Positions 29,019-36,643 of a stretch of 64,000 nucleotides of DNA are shown piece by piece (position 1 is the stretch's first letter; the number at the start of each line of letters is the position of its first letter). The stretch comes from Legionella sp. PATHC035. GTDB taxonomy: Bacteria > Pseudomonadota > Gammaproteobacteria > Legionellales > Legionellaceae. Made by a program: the position numbers and the translations under genes. Below the pieces are notes generated by a model that saw nothing but the letters and a program-made list of their open reading frames with translations, was not told the origin of the DNA and searched no databases. Where the stretch lies: assembly GCF_026191115.1 (NCBI RefSeq), contig NZ_JAPHOT010000001.1:1679501-1743500 (forward strand), in the 5' to 3' direction.

Positions 29019-30251
29019 CTAAGATTCCTGGATAACCAATTTCGACTCCATATTTCGAATTTTTTCATAATCTAATAAAATTAACTCTCGGTCACCAGTC
29101 AACCCAACAATGCCAAGACTGGTTAGATAGTCTACTGTTTGGGGAACAAGGTCACCATTTTTAAACCAAACATGCTGATTAAAAAATGTGGGCAATTTAG
29201 AAATGGCAGCAAGGGCTTCGACATTGAATATTCTCCCTTGAGCGGGTGATTTCAAAAAAACAGGCATAACCGTTTTTTTGAATATCATTTTTTTGGTTAC
29301 CACATCACCTTCGGTATAGATCTCAACTAATTTATCTGCTTGACTACTGCCCGTAGCCTCTCGAGCGAAGCCGACCACTGGGCCGCCACACATTCTGGTT
29401 CCTGTTTCTATGAGACGAGGTCCGTCCTTAGTGAGCATTATTTCATTATGCGCCGCGCCCCAGCGAATTCCCAGAGCATCTAATGCTTGTTGAGTATAAG
29501 CAAATAATTCACCATACATTTTTTCACTATAAGGTACAAACTCAACATAGTCGTAAACCGTTTTGCGATGATTAAACAAGGTCTTATTGTATTTAATTAA
29601 ATGGGCTAAATAATGTTTTCCATGGGCACTCACGGTACCTACTGCAAATTCAATCCCTATAGCCTGCTCCTGCACAACAACGGATTCATTCATTGTTCCA
29701 GTTAGTTTAGATGGTTCAGATAAAACGCAGTTAAATGCCTTTTTCCAATCACCTCGTGCTGGAATGTGAAAAACCTTATCGCTGCCAGCAGAAGCTGGCG
29801 GTTTAATTATCAGCGGCGACTGAATCAATCCGTTTGCTTTAATCCAAGTTTCCGCTTCATACTCCGATGAGGTATTGAGTGTCTTGAGGGCAGGAACCCC
29901 CGCTTCCTGCAACGCTTTTTGCATTAGAGCCTTGTGTAATCTGTGCGCTGATTTGTTGGGATCATTGGCGAACTGAGGGGTTAACGCGCTAGCCAAAGCG
30001 TCCGCAAGGGGAACTCCCTCCTCAGCACCAGGAATAATGGCCAGTGGGTTGTACTTTCTAAGCACCTCGACCAAATTAGGTTGTTCTGGAATGATTTCGA
30101 TAAAATCGGTGGTTCGAATTTTTGTACCAAATCCATCCCAATCTACTGGTTTATGCATGATTGCAAGAGCAGGTATCCCACGCGCTTTAAAAGCAGGAGC
30201 CAACTCTATTCCTGATGAGAGGGGATCGACAATGACGACAGGCCTATTCAT
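29019..30251 (-). CDS. ATP-grasp ligase (L-amino-acid-ligase-like)
   Basis: ATP-grasp enzyme of the carboxylate-amine ligase type, forming an amide bond through an acyl phosphate. Visible parts are an N-terminal Rossmann-like domain (VVIVDPLSSGIELAPAFKARG), the nucleotide-binding PLIIKPPASAGSD, the QEQAIGIEFAVGTVS strand pair, and the metal loop AHNEIMLTKDGPRLIETGTRMCGGP. These resemble BacD-type dipeptide ligases. The true start is the ATG at 30251, which overlaps the end of the upstream monooxygenase gene by eight bases, implying translational coupling. In this cluster it probably couples the isocyanide amino-acid product to an amine or amino acid, an inference from context. Confidence 0.85.
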   Translation of the reverse strand: MNRPVVIVDPLSSGIELAPAFKARGIPALAIMHKPVDWDGFGTKIRTTDFIEIIPEQPNLVEVLRKYNPLAIIPGAEEGVPLADALASALTPQFANDPNKSAHRLHKALMQKALQEAGVPALKTLNTSSEYEAETWIKANGLIQSPLIIKPPASAGSDKVFHIPARGDWKKAFNCVLSEPSKLTGTMNESVVVQEQAIGIEFAVGTVSAHGKHYLAHLIKYNKTLFNHRKTVYDYVEFVPYSEKMYGELFAYTQQALDALGIRWGAAHNEIMLTKDGPRLIETGTRMCGGPVVGFAREATGSSQADKLVEIYTEGDVVTKKMIFKKTVMPVFLKSPAQGRIFNVEALAAISKLPTFFNQHVWFKNGDLVPQTVDYLTSLGIVGLTGDRELILLDYEKIRNMESKLVIQES

Positions 30252-31698
30252 GAACGATGCTCCGTACCCAATCCAATAAGGACTCCATTTCATCGAGCGG
30301 CGCGAAAGAATGGATGTAGGAATCAGGTCTTACTAAAATTGCAAGGTTTTTATAGTGCATGTTATGTGTCCAAAAATGGTTATAACAAGGTTGCGGATAA
30401 ATTGGGATGACGTTGACAAACTCAGGAACGTTGAGATCCAATTCATAGGAACCAAAAATGAGTAAGGTAAATTTCCTATAGTCCAAAAGAGAGTAAAGTC
30501 GTGTTTTGACGAGGCCCTGAAACATTTCAAAATCAAAGAGTCGAGAACCACGAAGTTCCAGCCCCCCATAACGAATCCCCATGCCCGTAATATTCCCAGC
30601 ACGTTTTTGTACAATCGTGACATAGTCTTCGGCGTGGGTCCCATTAGGTGAATACTTAGTCGAACGGACAAGTTCACCAGAAGTCTTGATCACATCGCAA
30701 GCAACGGGTTTGCGCTCGTCTTCATAACTGAGTAACAATTCTTTGGGGGCACCGAAACGCATGACCATGTTCAACTTCCACATGAGATTAAAGGCATCTG
30801 CAAGACCGGTATTAAGCCCTTGCCCGCCGTTTACTGAATGAATATGACATGCATCACCGGCAAGAAAAATACGATCCTGCACGAAGAAGTTTTCAGCGAC
30901 AGACTCTTTAACCGAAAATTGTGAAAACCAAACGATCTCCTTAAAATATAAGGTATGAGGCTGCATTGCTTGATTAATTTTGTCGATGGCTTCATTCAAG
31001 GTAAAGTCTTTCACATCCATTCTGACGTAAAACCTGTCGATTTGTCCCTCTCTTGGTATCCATGCCACATCGGAGGTCTCGGCTTGAAATACGATGATTT
31101 CAGGAACTTTTGGAAAATCTGTGGCGATAATGCCATCAATTACGGCCCATACCATTTGTGGGCGGATGATCTCAAAAGGTATTGCAAAGTGATTGCGGAC
31201 AAACGAATGCGCGCCATCTGCACCAATGACATAGCGTGACTGAATACGCGCTCCATCAGCAAGGGTGGTGAGACATCCCGCCTGATTAAGCTCAATATTG
31301 ACGAGGGTTGTTGCGCGTTTTACTGCGGCAGCAATCTCTTGAAGTTTCTTATCTAACAGTTGTTCTACATAAGACTGCCCCAGCATCAAGAAATGTTGAT
31401 GCAGACACCCTTCCAGTTCCTCCCACCATGACGATTGCCGGGAAATGAACTTTCCGCCTGCCCACACCGAGCTGGTGTTGCAGGTCTTTCCTAAGGGATA
31501 GAGTTCATCAAATAAATCGACTACCTCCAGAAGCTGTAACGTGCGTGCATTCAGTGCATCCGCTCGACCGACTTCTAAAGGACCCTCGGATTTATCAATA
31601 ATTATCGTATGGAGACCACAAAGTTGTCCCAGGTAGGCGCACATAAGTCCTACCGGACCAGCCCCCACAATGACTATATCAGCAACTTCCGCATTCAT
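30244..31698 (-). CDS. FAD-dependent aromatic-ring-type monooxygenase
   Basis: Class A flavoprotein monooxygenase of the phenol hydroxylase/PheA-TfdB group, 484 residues. FAD-binding motifs are complete: GAGPVGLMCA near the N terminus, the DG motif YVIGADGAHSFVR, and the GD motif FLAGDACHIHSVNGGQGLNTGLADA. NAD(P)H serves as electron donor in this family, and aromatic hydroxylation is the usual reaction. The C-terminal region after about residue 390 is a thioredoxin-like domain in some members; here it is less clear. Overlaps of four bases with the oxygenase upstream and eight bases with the ligase downstream show tight operon structure. The substrate is probably an isocyanide-bearing aromatic product. 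Confidence 0.88.
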   Translation of the reverse strand: MNAEVADIVIVGAGPVGLMCAYLGQLCGLHTIIIDKSEGPLEVGRADALNARTLQLLEVVDLFDELYPLGKTCNTSSVWAGGKFISRQSSWWEELEGCLHQHFLMLGQSYVEQLLDKKLQEIAAAVKRATTLVNIELNQAGCLTTLADGARIQSRYVIGADGAHSFVRNHFAIPFEIIRPQMVWAVIDGIIATDFPKVPEIIVFQAETSDVAWIPREGQIDRFYVRMDVKDFTLNEAIDKINQAMQPHTLYFKEIVWFSQFSVKESVAENFFVQDRIFLAGDACHIHSVNGGQGLNTGLADAFNLMWKLNMVMRFGAPKELLLSYEDERKPVACDVIKTSGELVRSTKYSPNGTHAEDYVTIVQKRAGNITGMGIRYGGLELRGSRLFDFEMFQGLVKTRLYSLLDYRKFTLLIFGSYELDLNVPEFVNVIPIYPQPCYNHFWTHNMHYKNLAILVRPDSYIHSFAPLDEMESLLDWVRSIVHE

Positions 31699-32531
31699 TC
31701 GTAAGACTCCAGACCCGGGTTATCAAAAGGGGGATTACTCAACACATGGACGCGTTGAATATGGCGAGGGGACTTAGAGACAAATCCTTCTCTACCATGG
31801 AGCAGTGAAAAATTATCTGCAATGACGAGGTCACCAGTTTGCCACTCGTGGGCATAGAAATTATCGGGTGAATAAAGTGCTGTTTTTATACTTCGATGGA
31901 AGCGCTCTAACTCTTCCTGGTTAATTCCAGTAAATTGAAGATTCGGTGGGTTTACAAAATGACCTTTATCGGCAGAGGGCGGTTCATTGTAGCGGATAAC
32001 GAAGTCATCCTTTTGAGGATGCTTGGTGATAATTGGCGATACTGTCTTACTGTTATAATACTCCATTGTTCGTTGATAGATGCCCGTCACTTTCGTCCAA
32101 AACTCTTTGACTTCAGGAGACGCAAACTTTAAAGCTAAAATGGTGTTGGAAAAGGTGGTCCTTCCCCCTTGTCCAGGCAAAGGCGCTTTGACACAGTGAA
32201 AAATCTGATACTCGGGGACTTGGGGTCGATACATGCCATCCCAATGAAGCGGCATATAACTGTGATCGAAAATATGATCTTCCGGCTCTTCTTGCTCAAT
32301 TAACTCAAGTACCTTGCCAAATGGCCAAAGACTCACTTCGCCCCAAAATTCACAATAGCTGGAAAAATCCTCGCCATTTTGAAATGTTTCAAACCTTCTT
32401 AGGACAACGAGTTGATTCTCCCTAAATAAGTAACGTAAGTTCTCTATATCCAACTCGTTCACGTTCGTCTTTTCACTTACAGATTCAACGAGCACACCAA
32501 AGGGTTTTAGATAAGTCACTTGATACTTCAT
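31695..32531 (-). CDS. pvcB: Fe(II)/2-oxoglutarate oxygenase, PvcB-like
   Basis: TauD/TfdA-family non-haem iron oxygenase of 278 residues. The facial triad is visible: LHWDGM provides His96 and Asp98, and LLHGREGF the distal His245; the Arg for 2-oxoglutarate lies in PRHIQRVHV. PvcB enzymes oxidise or desaturate and decarboxylate the isocyanide amino acid made by PvcA. Its gene starts one base after the isocyanide synthase stop and overlaps the monooxygenase gene by four bases. The assignment rests on family plus context; other TauD-like substrates are conceivable. Confidence 0.88.
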   Translation of the reverse strand: MKYQVTYLKPFGVLVESVSEKTNVNELDIENLRYLFRENQLVVLRRFETFQNGEDFSSYCEFWGEVSLWPFGKVLELIEQEEPEDHIFDHSYMPLHWDGMYRPQVPEYQIFHCVKAPLPGQGGRTTFSNTILALKFASPEVKEFWTKVTGIYQRTMEYYNSKTVSPIITKHPQKDDFVIRYNEPPSADKGHFVNPPNLQFTGINQEELERFHRSIKTALYSPDNFYAHEWQTGDLVIADNFSLLHGREGFVSKSPRHIQRVHVLSNPPFDNPGLESYE

Positions 32532-32532
32532 A

Positions 32533-33531
32533 TTACACCTCGGCCATTAATTGATAATGACTGTGCCGTCCATCAGCAGAATAAATCAATTTAGCCCCTA
32601 AAGCTTCGGCTTCTGAGCGCTTCAGCAAGACATACCCTTTCTTGCTCTCAACCGCAACGCCATGCCAAGGGGTCATCCAGTTTTCATTTCCTATTAAGCG
32701 AATTCCTAATTTTTTTGAGCCACATGATTGCGGATGAATGGACAATCGCACTGCCTCAGGAAACCGCTCGCAGATTAGGTTACTCCAAGCATTACTTCTT
32801 CTGATGACCTCATAGGCTTTAGAACGTGACTCTTTTTGGATGGCTGAACGACTTTTTATTCGCCCTTTATGCATGGCGTCTTCAAATAAAAAACGGGTGA
32901 TTCCACTGTACATACGATTTGCTTCTTGCTCATCAGGACTTGCTGATGATTTGGCACCATTGCGAATCTTGAGCTTAAGCGCATCCAAGGACTGTCCATA
33001 GCGTTTGATCAGTTCTTCACGCATTGGCACAAAATGAAGATTCTTATAAAAGTCATCCAGATTAAAAATTGAGAGGTCTGACAGGCACATTTCCTTTATC
33101 AGTCTATCCAGTTCAACTTGGTAGGCAGTCACATTACTTTCTTTCATTCCAATCAAATCGCTAAAAACCCTTCCATCGGAACACAAAATAATTTTAATTC
33201 CTGGGATATAAAATTTTTTTATTCGCTGACAGAGTGTGCCCAAAAAATTAAGCGATAGTCGTTCAGCATAATCTGGCAGAGGACCCAGAACTTTTTCAGG
33301 ATTTGGAGACTTGCCTGGAAAAGCCGGTAATATAAACGTCACGGGTTCTTTTTTTTCAACGGCGGCGATGATTTTCGGCAAGTGTGGCGAAGCACACTTT
33401 TGACAATCCCCAGGGCATAAGCGAATCATTTCTGGGACACGACGATAAATCATCAGTTCGGCTAATATTCTTTGGGCAATTCCTTCAGCGCAAAGACGCT
33501 CTGTAATTAAAGTAAATGCTGTATTGTTCAT
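32533..33531 (-). CDS. pvcA: Isocyanide (isonitrile) synthase, PvcA/DIT1 family
   Basis: Enzyme that converts an aromatic L-amino acid (tyrosine or tryptophan in known cases) and ribulose 5-phosphate into an isocyanide. Family hallmarks include ILPAFPGKSPNPEKVLG, LPDYAERLSL, and the ILCSDGRVFSDLIG strand. An open frame reaches 33702, but AGAAGGAAA directly before the ATG at 33531 sets the start, giving 332 residues. The upstream extension is repeat DNA (a REPIN), not coding. It is the first gene of the operon. Related pvcA and pvcB genes are known from Pseudomonas aeruginosa (paerucumarin) and Legionella. Confidence 0.92.
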   Translation of the reverse strand: MNNTAFTLITERLCAEGIAQRILAELMIYRRVPEMIRLCPGDCQKCASPHLPKIIAAVEKKEPVTFILPAFPGKSPNPEKVLGPLPDYAERLSLNFLGTLCQRIKKFYIPGIKIILCSDGRVFSDLIGMKESNVTAYQVELDRLIKEMCLSDLSIFNLDDFYKNLHFVPMREELIKRYGQSLDALKLKIRNGAKSSASPDEQEANRMYSGITRFLFEDAMHKGRIKSRSAIQKESRSKAYEVIRRSNAWSNLICERFPEAVRLSIHPQSCGSKKLGIRLIGNENWMTPWHGVAVESKKGYVLLKRSEAEALGAKLIYSADGRHSHYQLMAEV

Positions 33532-33604
33532 TTTCCTTCTCTCATCAAATGCTTTTGTTGACTTCATTGCTTGGAAAATAAAATTTTTGCCAAACTGGAT
33601 ATTT

Positions 33605-33689
33605 GTCACTCCTGCAGAGGCAGGAATCGACGCACAAATGGGGCATGGCGCCTGATTGATGGATGTAATCCCGCTTTCGTGGGAATGAC
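33605..33689. repeat. REPIN-like pair of inverted REP hairpins
   Basis: Two imperfectly matching units in opposite orientation. The first runs from GTCACTCC at 33605 with a six-bp stem (33610-33615 and 33620-33625). The second has its stem at 33669-33674 and 33679-33684 and, read on the other strand, begins GTCATTCCC. GTCATTCCCGCGAAAGCGGGAAT-type units are common REP elements in gammaproteobacteria. The pair lies in the leader between the divergent promoters and pvcA. Confidence 0.75.
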
Positions 33690-33728
33690 AGACACCCATC
33701 ACAAGAGAGTACTGGCCCTCAATAAATA

Positions 33729-33749
33729 ATTAAAATGATTTATTTTAAT
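33729..33749. promoter_or_regulatory. Candidate operator: 8-bp dyad in the pvcA/lysR divergent region
   Basis: ATTAAAAT and its exact complement, separated by five bases, form a 21-bp dyad 46 bases before the LysR start. It has the T-rich dyad form and location expected of an LTTR autoregulatory site that also controls the divergent pvcA operon. A second dyad (AATAAAT, 33721-33744) overlaps it. A Fur-type site for iron control is an alternative reading. Confidence 0.45.
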
Positions 33750-33794
33750 GATTGTGATAAATTTTATTTATGACAGGTGTTCCCTGGATGATTC

Positions 33795-34643
33795 ATGTCT
33801 TTATTATTGGATGATATAAAATATTTTATTGCGGCTAGTGATACCCTCAATGTGACCAGAGCTTCCGAAATTATCGGGATATCACAACCCGCACTGAGTT
33901 ATTCCATAAAGAGACTAGAAAATAAACTGGGTGGATTGCTCTTTATTAGGCTTAAAAATGGGGTTCAGTTAACGAAACTTGGGGAGGAGTTTAAGCAACG
34001 GGCTCATCGACTCGTCTATGAATGGGAACAGGCTCAAAACATCGCTAATCCTGAATCGGGGTTGGTCCAAGGGAATTATACCATTGCCCTTCACCCTTCG
34101 GTTGCTCTTTACGCGCTCCAGTACTTTATGCCAAAACTTCAAGCTGAATTTCCAAAGCTCGGCTTTGATTTTATTCATGGCCATTCAAGGGAAATGACCG
34201 AAAAAGTAATCAGTTGGGAAGCCGATTTTGGTATTGTTGTTAACCCCATACAACATCCTGATCTGGTCATCATCAAGCTGTCCACGGATGAAGTCTCCGT
34301 CTTTTATGCCAAGAATGCTCAAAAGAAGCTTATTTATGATAGAAAGCTGGCTCAATCTCAATACATCCTGAAAAAAATTGACAAAATGCTGATTTTCAAT
34401 GGGGTCATTAATTCAACTAATCTTGAGGTTGTAGCCAAACTCACCTCTTTAGGTCTTGGATATGGTATTCTTCCTTCAAGGGTTACCCATCAATACAAAC
34501 ACCTTAAAAAACTAAGTGATGCACCTGTATTTAATGATGCGATTTGTTTGGTCTATCGACCTGAAAAACATAATAATCCAGTAAGTAAAAAAATCATTCA
34601 GATTATTCGATCCTCGATAAGCGACAATAACCTTCTCATTTAA
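33795..34643 (+). CDS. LysR-type regulator of the isocyanide operon
   Basis: 282 residues with a typical N-terminal winged helix (DDIKYFIAASDTLNVTRASEIIGISQPALSYSIKRLE) and a C-terminal periplasmic-binding-like effector domain. It is divergent from pvcA with a short shared regulatory region. In P. aeruginosa the LysR protein PtxR lies beside pvcABCD and controls it, so the same arrangement here is meaningful. The start ATG at 33795 has only a weak ribosome binding site. The effector ligand is unknown; the pathway product or its precursor is plausible. Confidence 0.92.
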   Translation: MSLLLDDIKYFIAASDTLNVTRASEIIGISQPALSYSIKRLENKLGGLLFIRLKNGVQLTKLGEEFKQRAHRLVYEWEQAQNIANPESGLVQGNYTIALHPSVALYALQYFMPKLQAEFPKLGFDFIHGHSREMTEKVISWEADFGIVVNPIQHPDLVIIKLSTDEVSVFYAKNAQKKLIYDRKLAQSQYILKKIDKMLIFNGVINSTNLEVVAKLTSLGLGYGILPSRVTHQYKHLKKLSDAPVFNDAICLVYRPEKHNNPVSKKIIQIIRSSISDNNLLI

Positions 34644-34707
34644 AATTTATGCCACTCTCTGGCTGTTTCCTATAAAAGGACATAGGTAGAACATGGTGGT
34701 CAACACT

Positions 34708-35190
34708 CTATTTTTTGAGCTCAAAAGTGGTGATTCGAGTATCGCCTGTTGATAATTTGACCTCAACCTTATAGGTGCCTGCCGGCCAGTTACCCGTAGC
34801 ATCATTAAACTTAAACGCTTTCGCAATATTGCCACTGATACTGGCAACATTTTCAGCATGCTCGTGAATGTTTTTTGATGGATTGATTAAAAATACCTGA
34901 ACCTTAAGTCCAGCTTTTGCATGGAAAATCTGCACCGTTACGTATATCGATTGCGTTGGTGGGATAGTCGCTTTGCCTTGGCTCACATAACCGTCGCTAT
35001 TTCCTACATCACTAATCAAAATACCTGCAATACGCGGTGCGCCATTCTTAGGTTTAGTGACACCCCGCTCACCTTGAGCTATCGCCTGATTCATCATCAA
35101 TAAAAGTACAATAGACAGCAACAGGGTTAAAATAGCATTTACCGAAATGCGTTTGGATTTAGCACGATCCTGAACTGTATGTTTCATCAT
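34708..35190 (-). CDS. Small exported beta protein of unknown function
   Basis: 160 residues. A long basic N terminus (MMKHTVQDRAKSKRIS) is followed by a hydrophobic segment (LTLLLSIVLLLMMNQAIAQG) with a likely signal peptidase site after AIAQ. The remaining 110 residues form a beta-sandwich-like domain (SIYVTVQIFHAKAGLKVQVFLI... YKVEVKLSTGDTRITTFEL). AGGAAGA precedes the tandem ATGs. It lies between the LysR gene and the ABC exporter genes and is convergent with lysR. No domain is recognised; a periplasmic binding or invasion-associated fold is possible. Confidence 0.7.
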   Translation of the reverse strand: MMKHTVQDRAKSKRISVNAILTLLLSIVLLLMMNQAIAQGERGVTKPKNGAPRIAGILISDVGNSDGYVSQGKATIPPTQSIYVTVQIFHAKAGLKVQVFLINPSKNIHEHAENVASISGNIAKAFKFNDATGNWPAGTYKVEVKLSTGDTRITTFELKK

Positions 35191-35279
35191 GAGTCTTCCT
35201 GACTAGTACTTTAAATTAGCATAGTCTGTCGTTGCTCATTTAGCCAATATTGCTCATTGCTGCGGGGTAAGAATTGGCT

Positions 35280-35308
35280 CACCCATCTGGCATAATGCCC
35301 GTTGGGTG
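35280..35308. repeat. Nested 29-bp hairpin and adjacent 12-bp palindrome
   Basis: CACCCA (35280-35285) pairs with 35303-35308, and GGCAT (35289-35293) pairs with 35295-35299 inside it. Just beyond, ATTCGCGCGAAT (35318-35329) is a perfect palindrome. They lie in the gap between the exporter operon's 3' end and the small exported protein. They may be a terminator or repeat; no T-run follows. Confidence 0.45.
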
Positions 35309-35440
35309 GATACCCCCATTCGCGCGAATAACATACAAGGTTTCTGCAAAGCGCCTCAAATGGAGAGTAATCACCCGCATCAAATCATTAAAATGCGATA
35401 AATTTTATTGATGATTAATATTCCATGATGACTCATCTCA

Positions 35441-36643
35441 TCATGGCTTAATTAAGACCCCTTCATGGATTAAGGAGCTAGGATAAAGAATGACTTGCTC
35501 ACCTGCCTTTAGCCCTTTTTCTATGACTGCCATATCTGGATTATGGTGTGCTAAAACTACTCTTTGCTTATAAGCTCTATGCTTCTTCACAACAAAAACT
35601 GCCCAATGGTCTTCATCCCTAAATAAAGCACTCATAGGCACCACAAGGGAATGAGCCGACTCAAAAAGAATAATTTCTACATCTACCTTGTATCCATCAC
35701 CAAGGCTCTTCCATAGTTTATGGGGTGTAATGATATCAATAATGACATTCACTCGTTGCTCTTCAACCCCAAGCGCAGATATTTTCGTATAGCCACTAGG
35801 CTCCACGACTCGCACACGACCCTCCAGAGGGTAAGAACCGCCCCACCGTTTAATTATTACTCGTGCATCAGGAGGAATTTTTGCTGCATCTTCGCTTAAT
35901 ATATCCGCTACGACTTCAAGACCGAGTACATTAGCGATATCCATAATTTTTGTACCAGGCTCAACAGTGGTCTCACTTTTTTCAATAACTCTTAAAACGG
36001 AACCAGTAACAGGGGAGTGAATTTCAACCTTATCTTGCTGATTCTTTTCATTATCAACTGTACCGGAGAGGGATGCTTTCACTTTTAAAATATAATGCTC
36101 GGCTGCATGCAGTTTACGTAATGCAGCATTGTATTCTTTTTGTCTTAATTGGTATTCGAGTTGGGTATGTTCTAACTCTGTTTCTGAAACAAACCCTTTT
36201 TTTACCAACGGTTGCTTTCTTTTTAAATCAGACTCAGCGGTCTTCAGTGCTGTTTCAGCACGAATCGACTCTGCATTAGCCTGCTCATATAAAGCTTCAG
36301 CAGTACCTAACTCTTGCTCTAACTCTTGCTTGGTCCGAACATCAAGCAAGATTGGGATTTTGGGTTTGATGATAGCAATCACTTCATCTTGATTTACTTT
36401 ATCCCCCTCAGTCAGATTAATGCGTAATAGTTCCCCAGATACTGGGGAAACAATTGTATATATTTTTATAGCACGTGTTTTCGCATCATCTTCAATGTAC
36501 TGAACAAAGTGATCATACCTTACTTTAGCTGTTTCAACTGCAATACCTTTATGAGAAAAGAACCACAGAATAGCAACAAAAAATACAATGATTACCAGCG
36601 AATACCACAATAGTTTTTTCAGATTCAGGTTCATTATCTTCAT
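35441..36643 (-). CDS. Membrane-fusion (HlyD/MacA-like) subunit of an ABC exporter
   Basis: 400 residues: one N-terminal membrane segment (WYSLVIIVFFVAILWFF), a lipoyl/barrel-sandwich half (VSPVSGELLRINLTEGDKV), a long alpha-helical hairpin (about 105-190, rich in Ala, Glu and Lys), then the second lipoyl half (IHSPVTGSVLRV) and beta-barrel. This is the periplasmic adaptor that links an inner-membrane pump to an outer-membrane channel. Its start codon shares one base with the stop of the permease gene, so it is co-translated. No outer-membrane TolC-like gene is nearby, so a shared TolC is expected. Confidence 0.9.
   Translation of the reverse strand: MKIMNLNLKKLLWYSLVIIVFFVAILWFFSHKGIAVETAKVRYDHFVQYIEDDAKTRAIKIYTIVSPVSGELLRINLTEGDKVNQDEVIAIIKPKIPILLDVRTKQELEQELGTAEALYEQANAESIRAETALKTAESDLKRKQPLVKKGFVSETELEHTQLEYQLRQKEYNAALRKLHAAEHYILKVKASLSGTVDNEKNQQDKVEIHSPVTGSVLRVIEKSETTVEPGTKIMDIANVLGLEVVADILSEDAAKIPPDARVIIKRWGGSYPLEGRVRVVEPSGYTKISALGVEEQRVNVIIDIITPHKLWKSLGDGYKVDVEIILFESAHSLVVPMSALFRDEDHWAVFVVKKHRAYKQRVVLAHHNPDMAVIEKGLKAGEQVILYPSSLIHEGVLIKP

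Noticed and set aside
33605-33690. CRISPR-like pair of palindromic repeats
   Set aside because: Only two units in inverted orientation, no regular spacers and no cas genes; fits a REPIN.
33532-33702. Longer N terminus of the isocyanide synthase
   Set aside because: The extension is translated REPIN DNA, and a strong ribosome binding site precedes the ATG at 33531.
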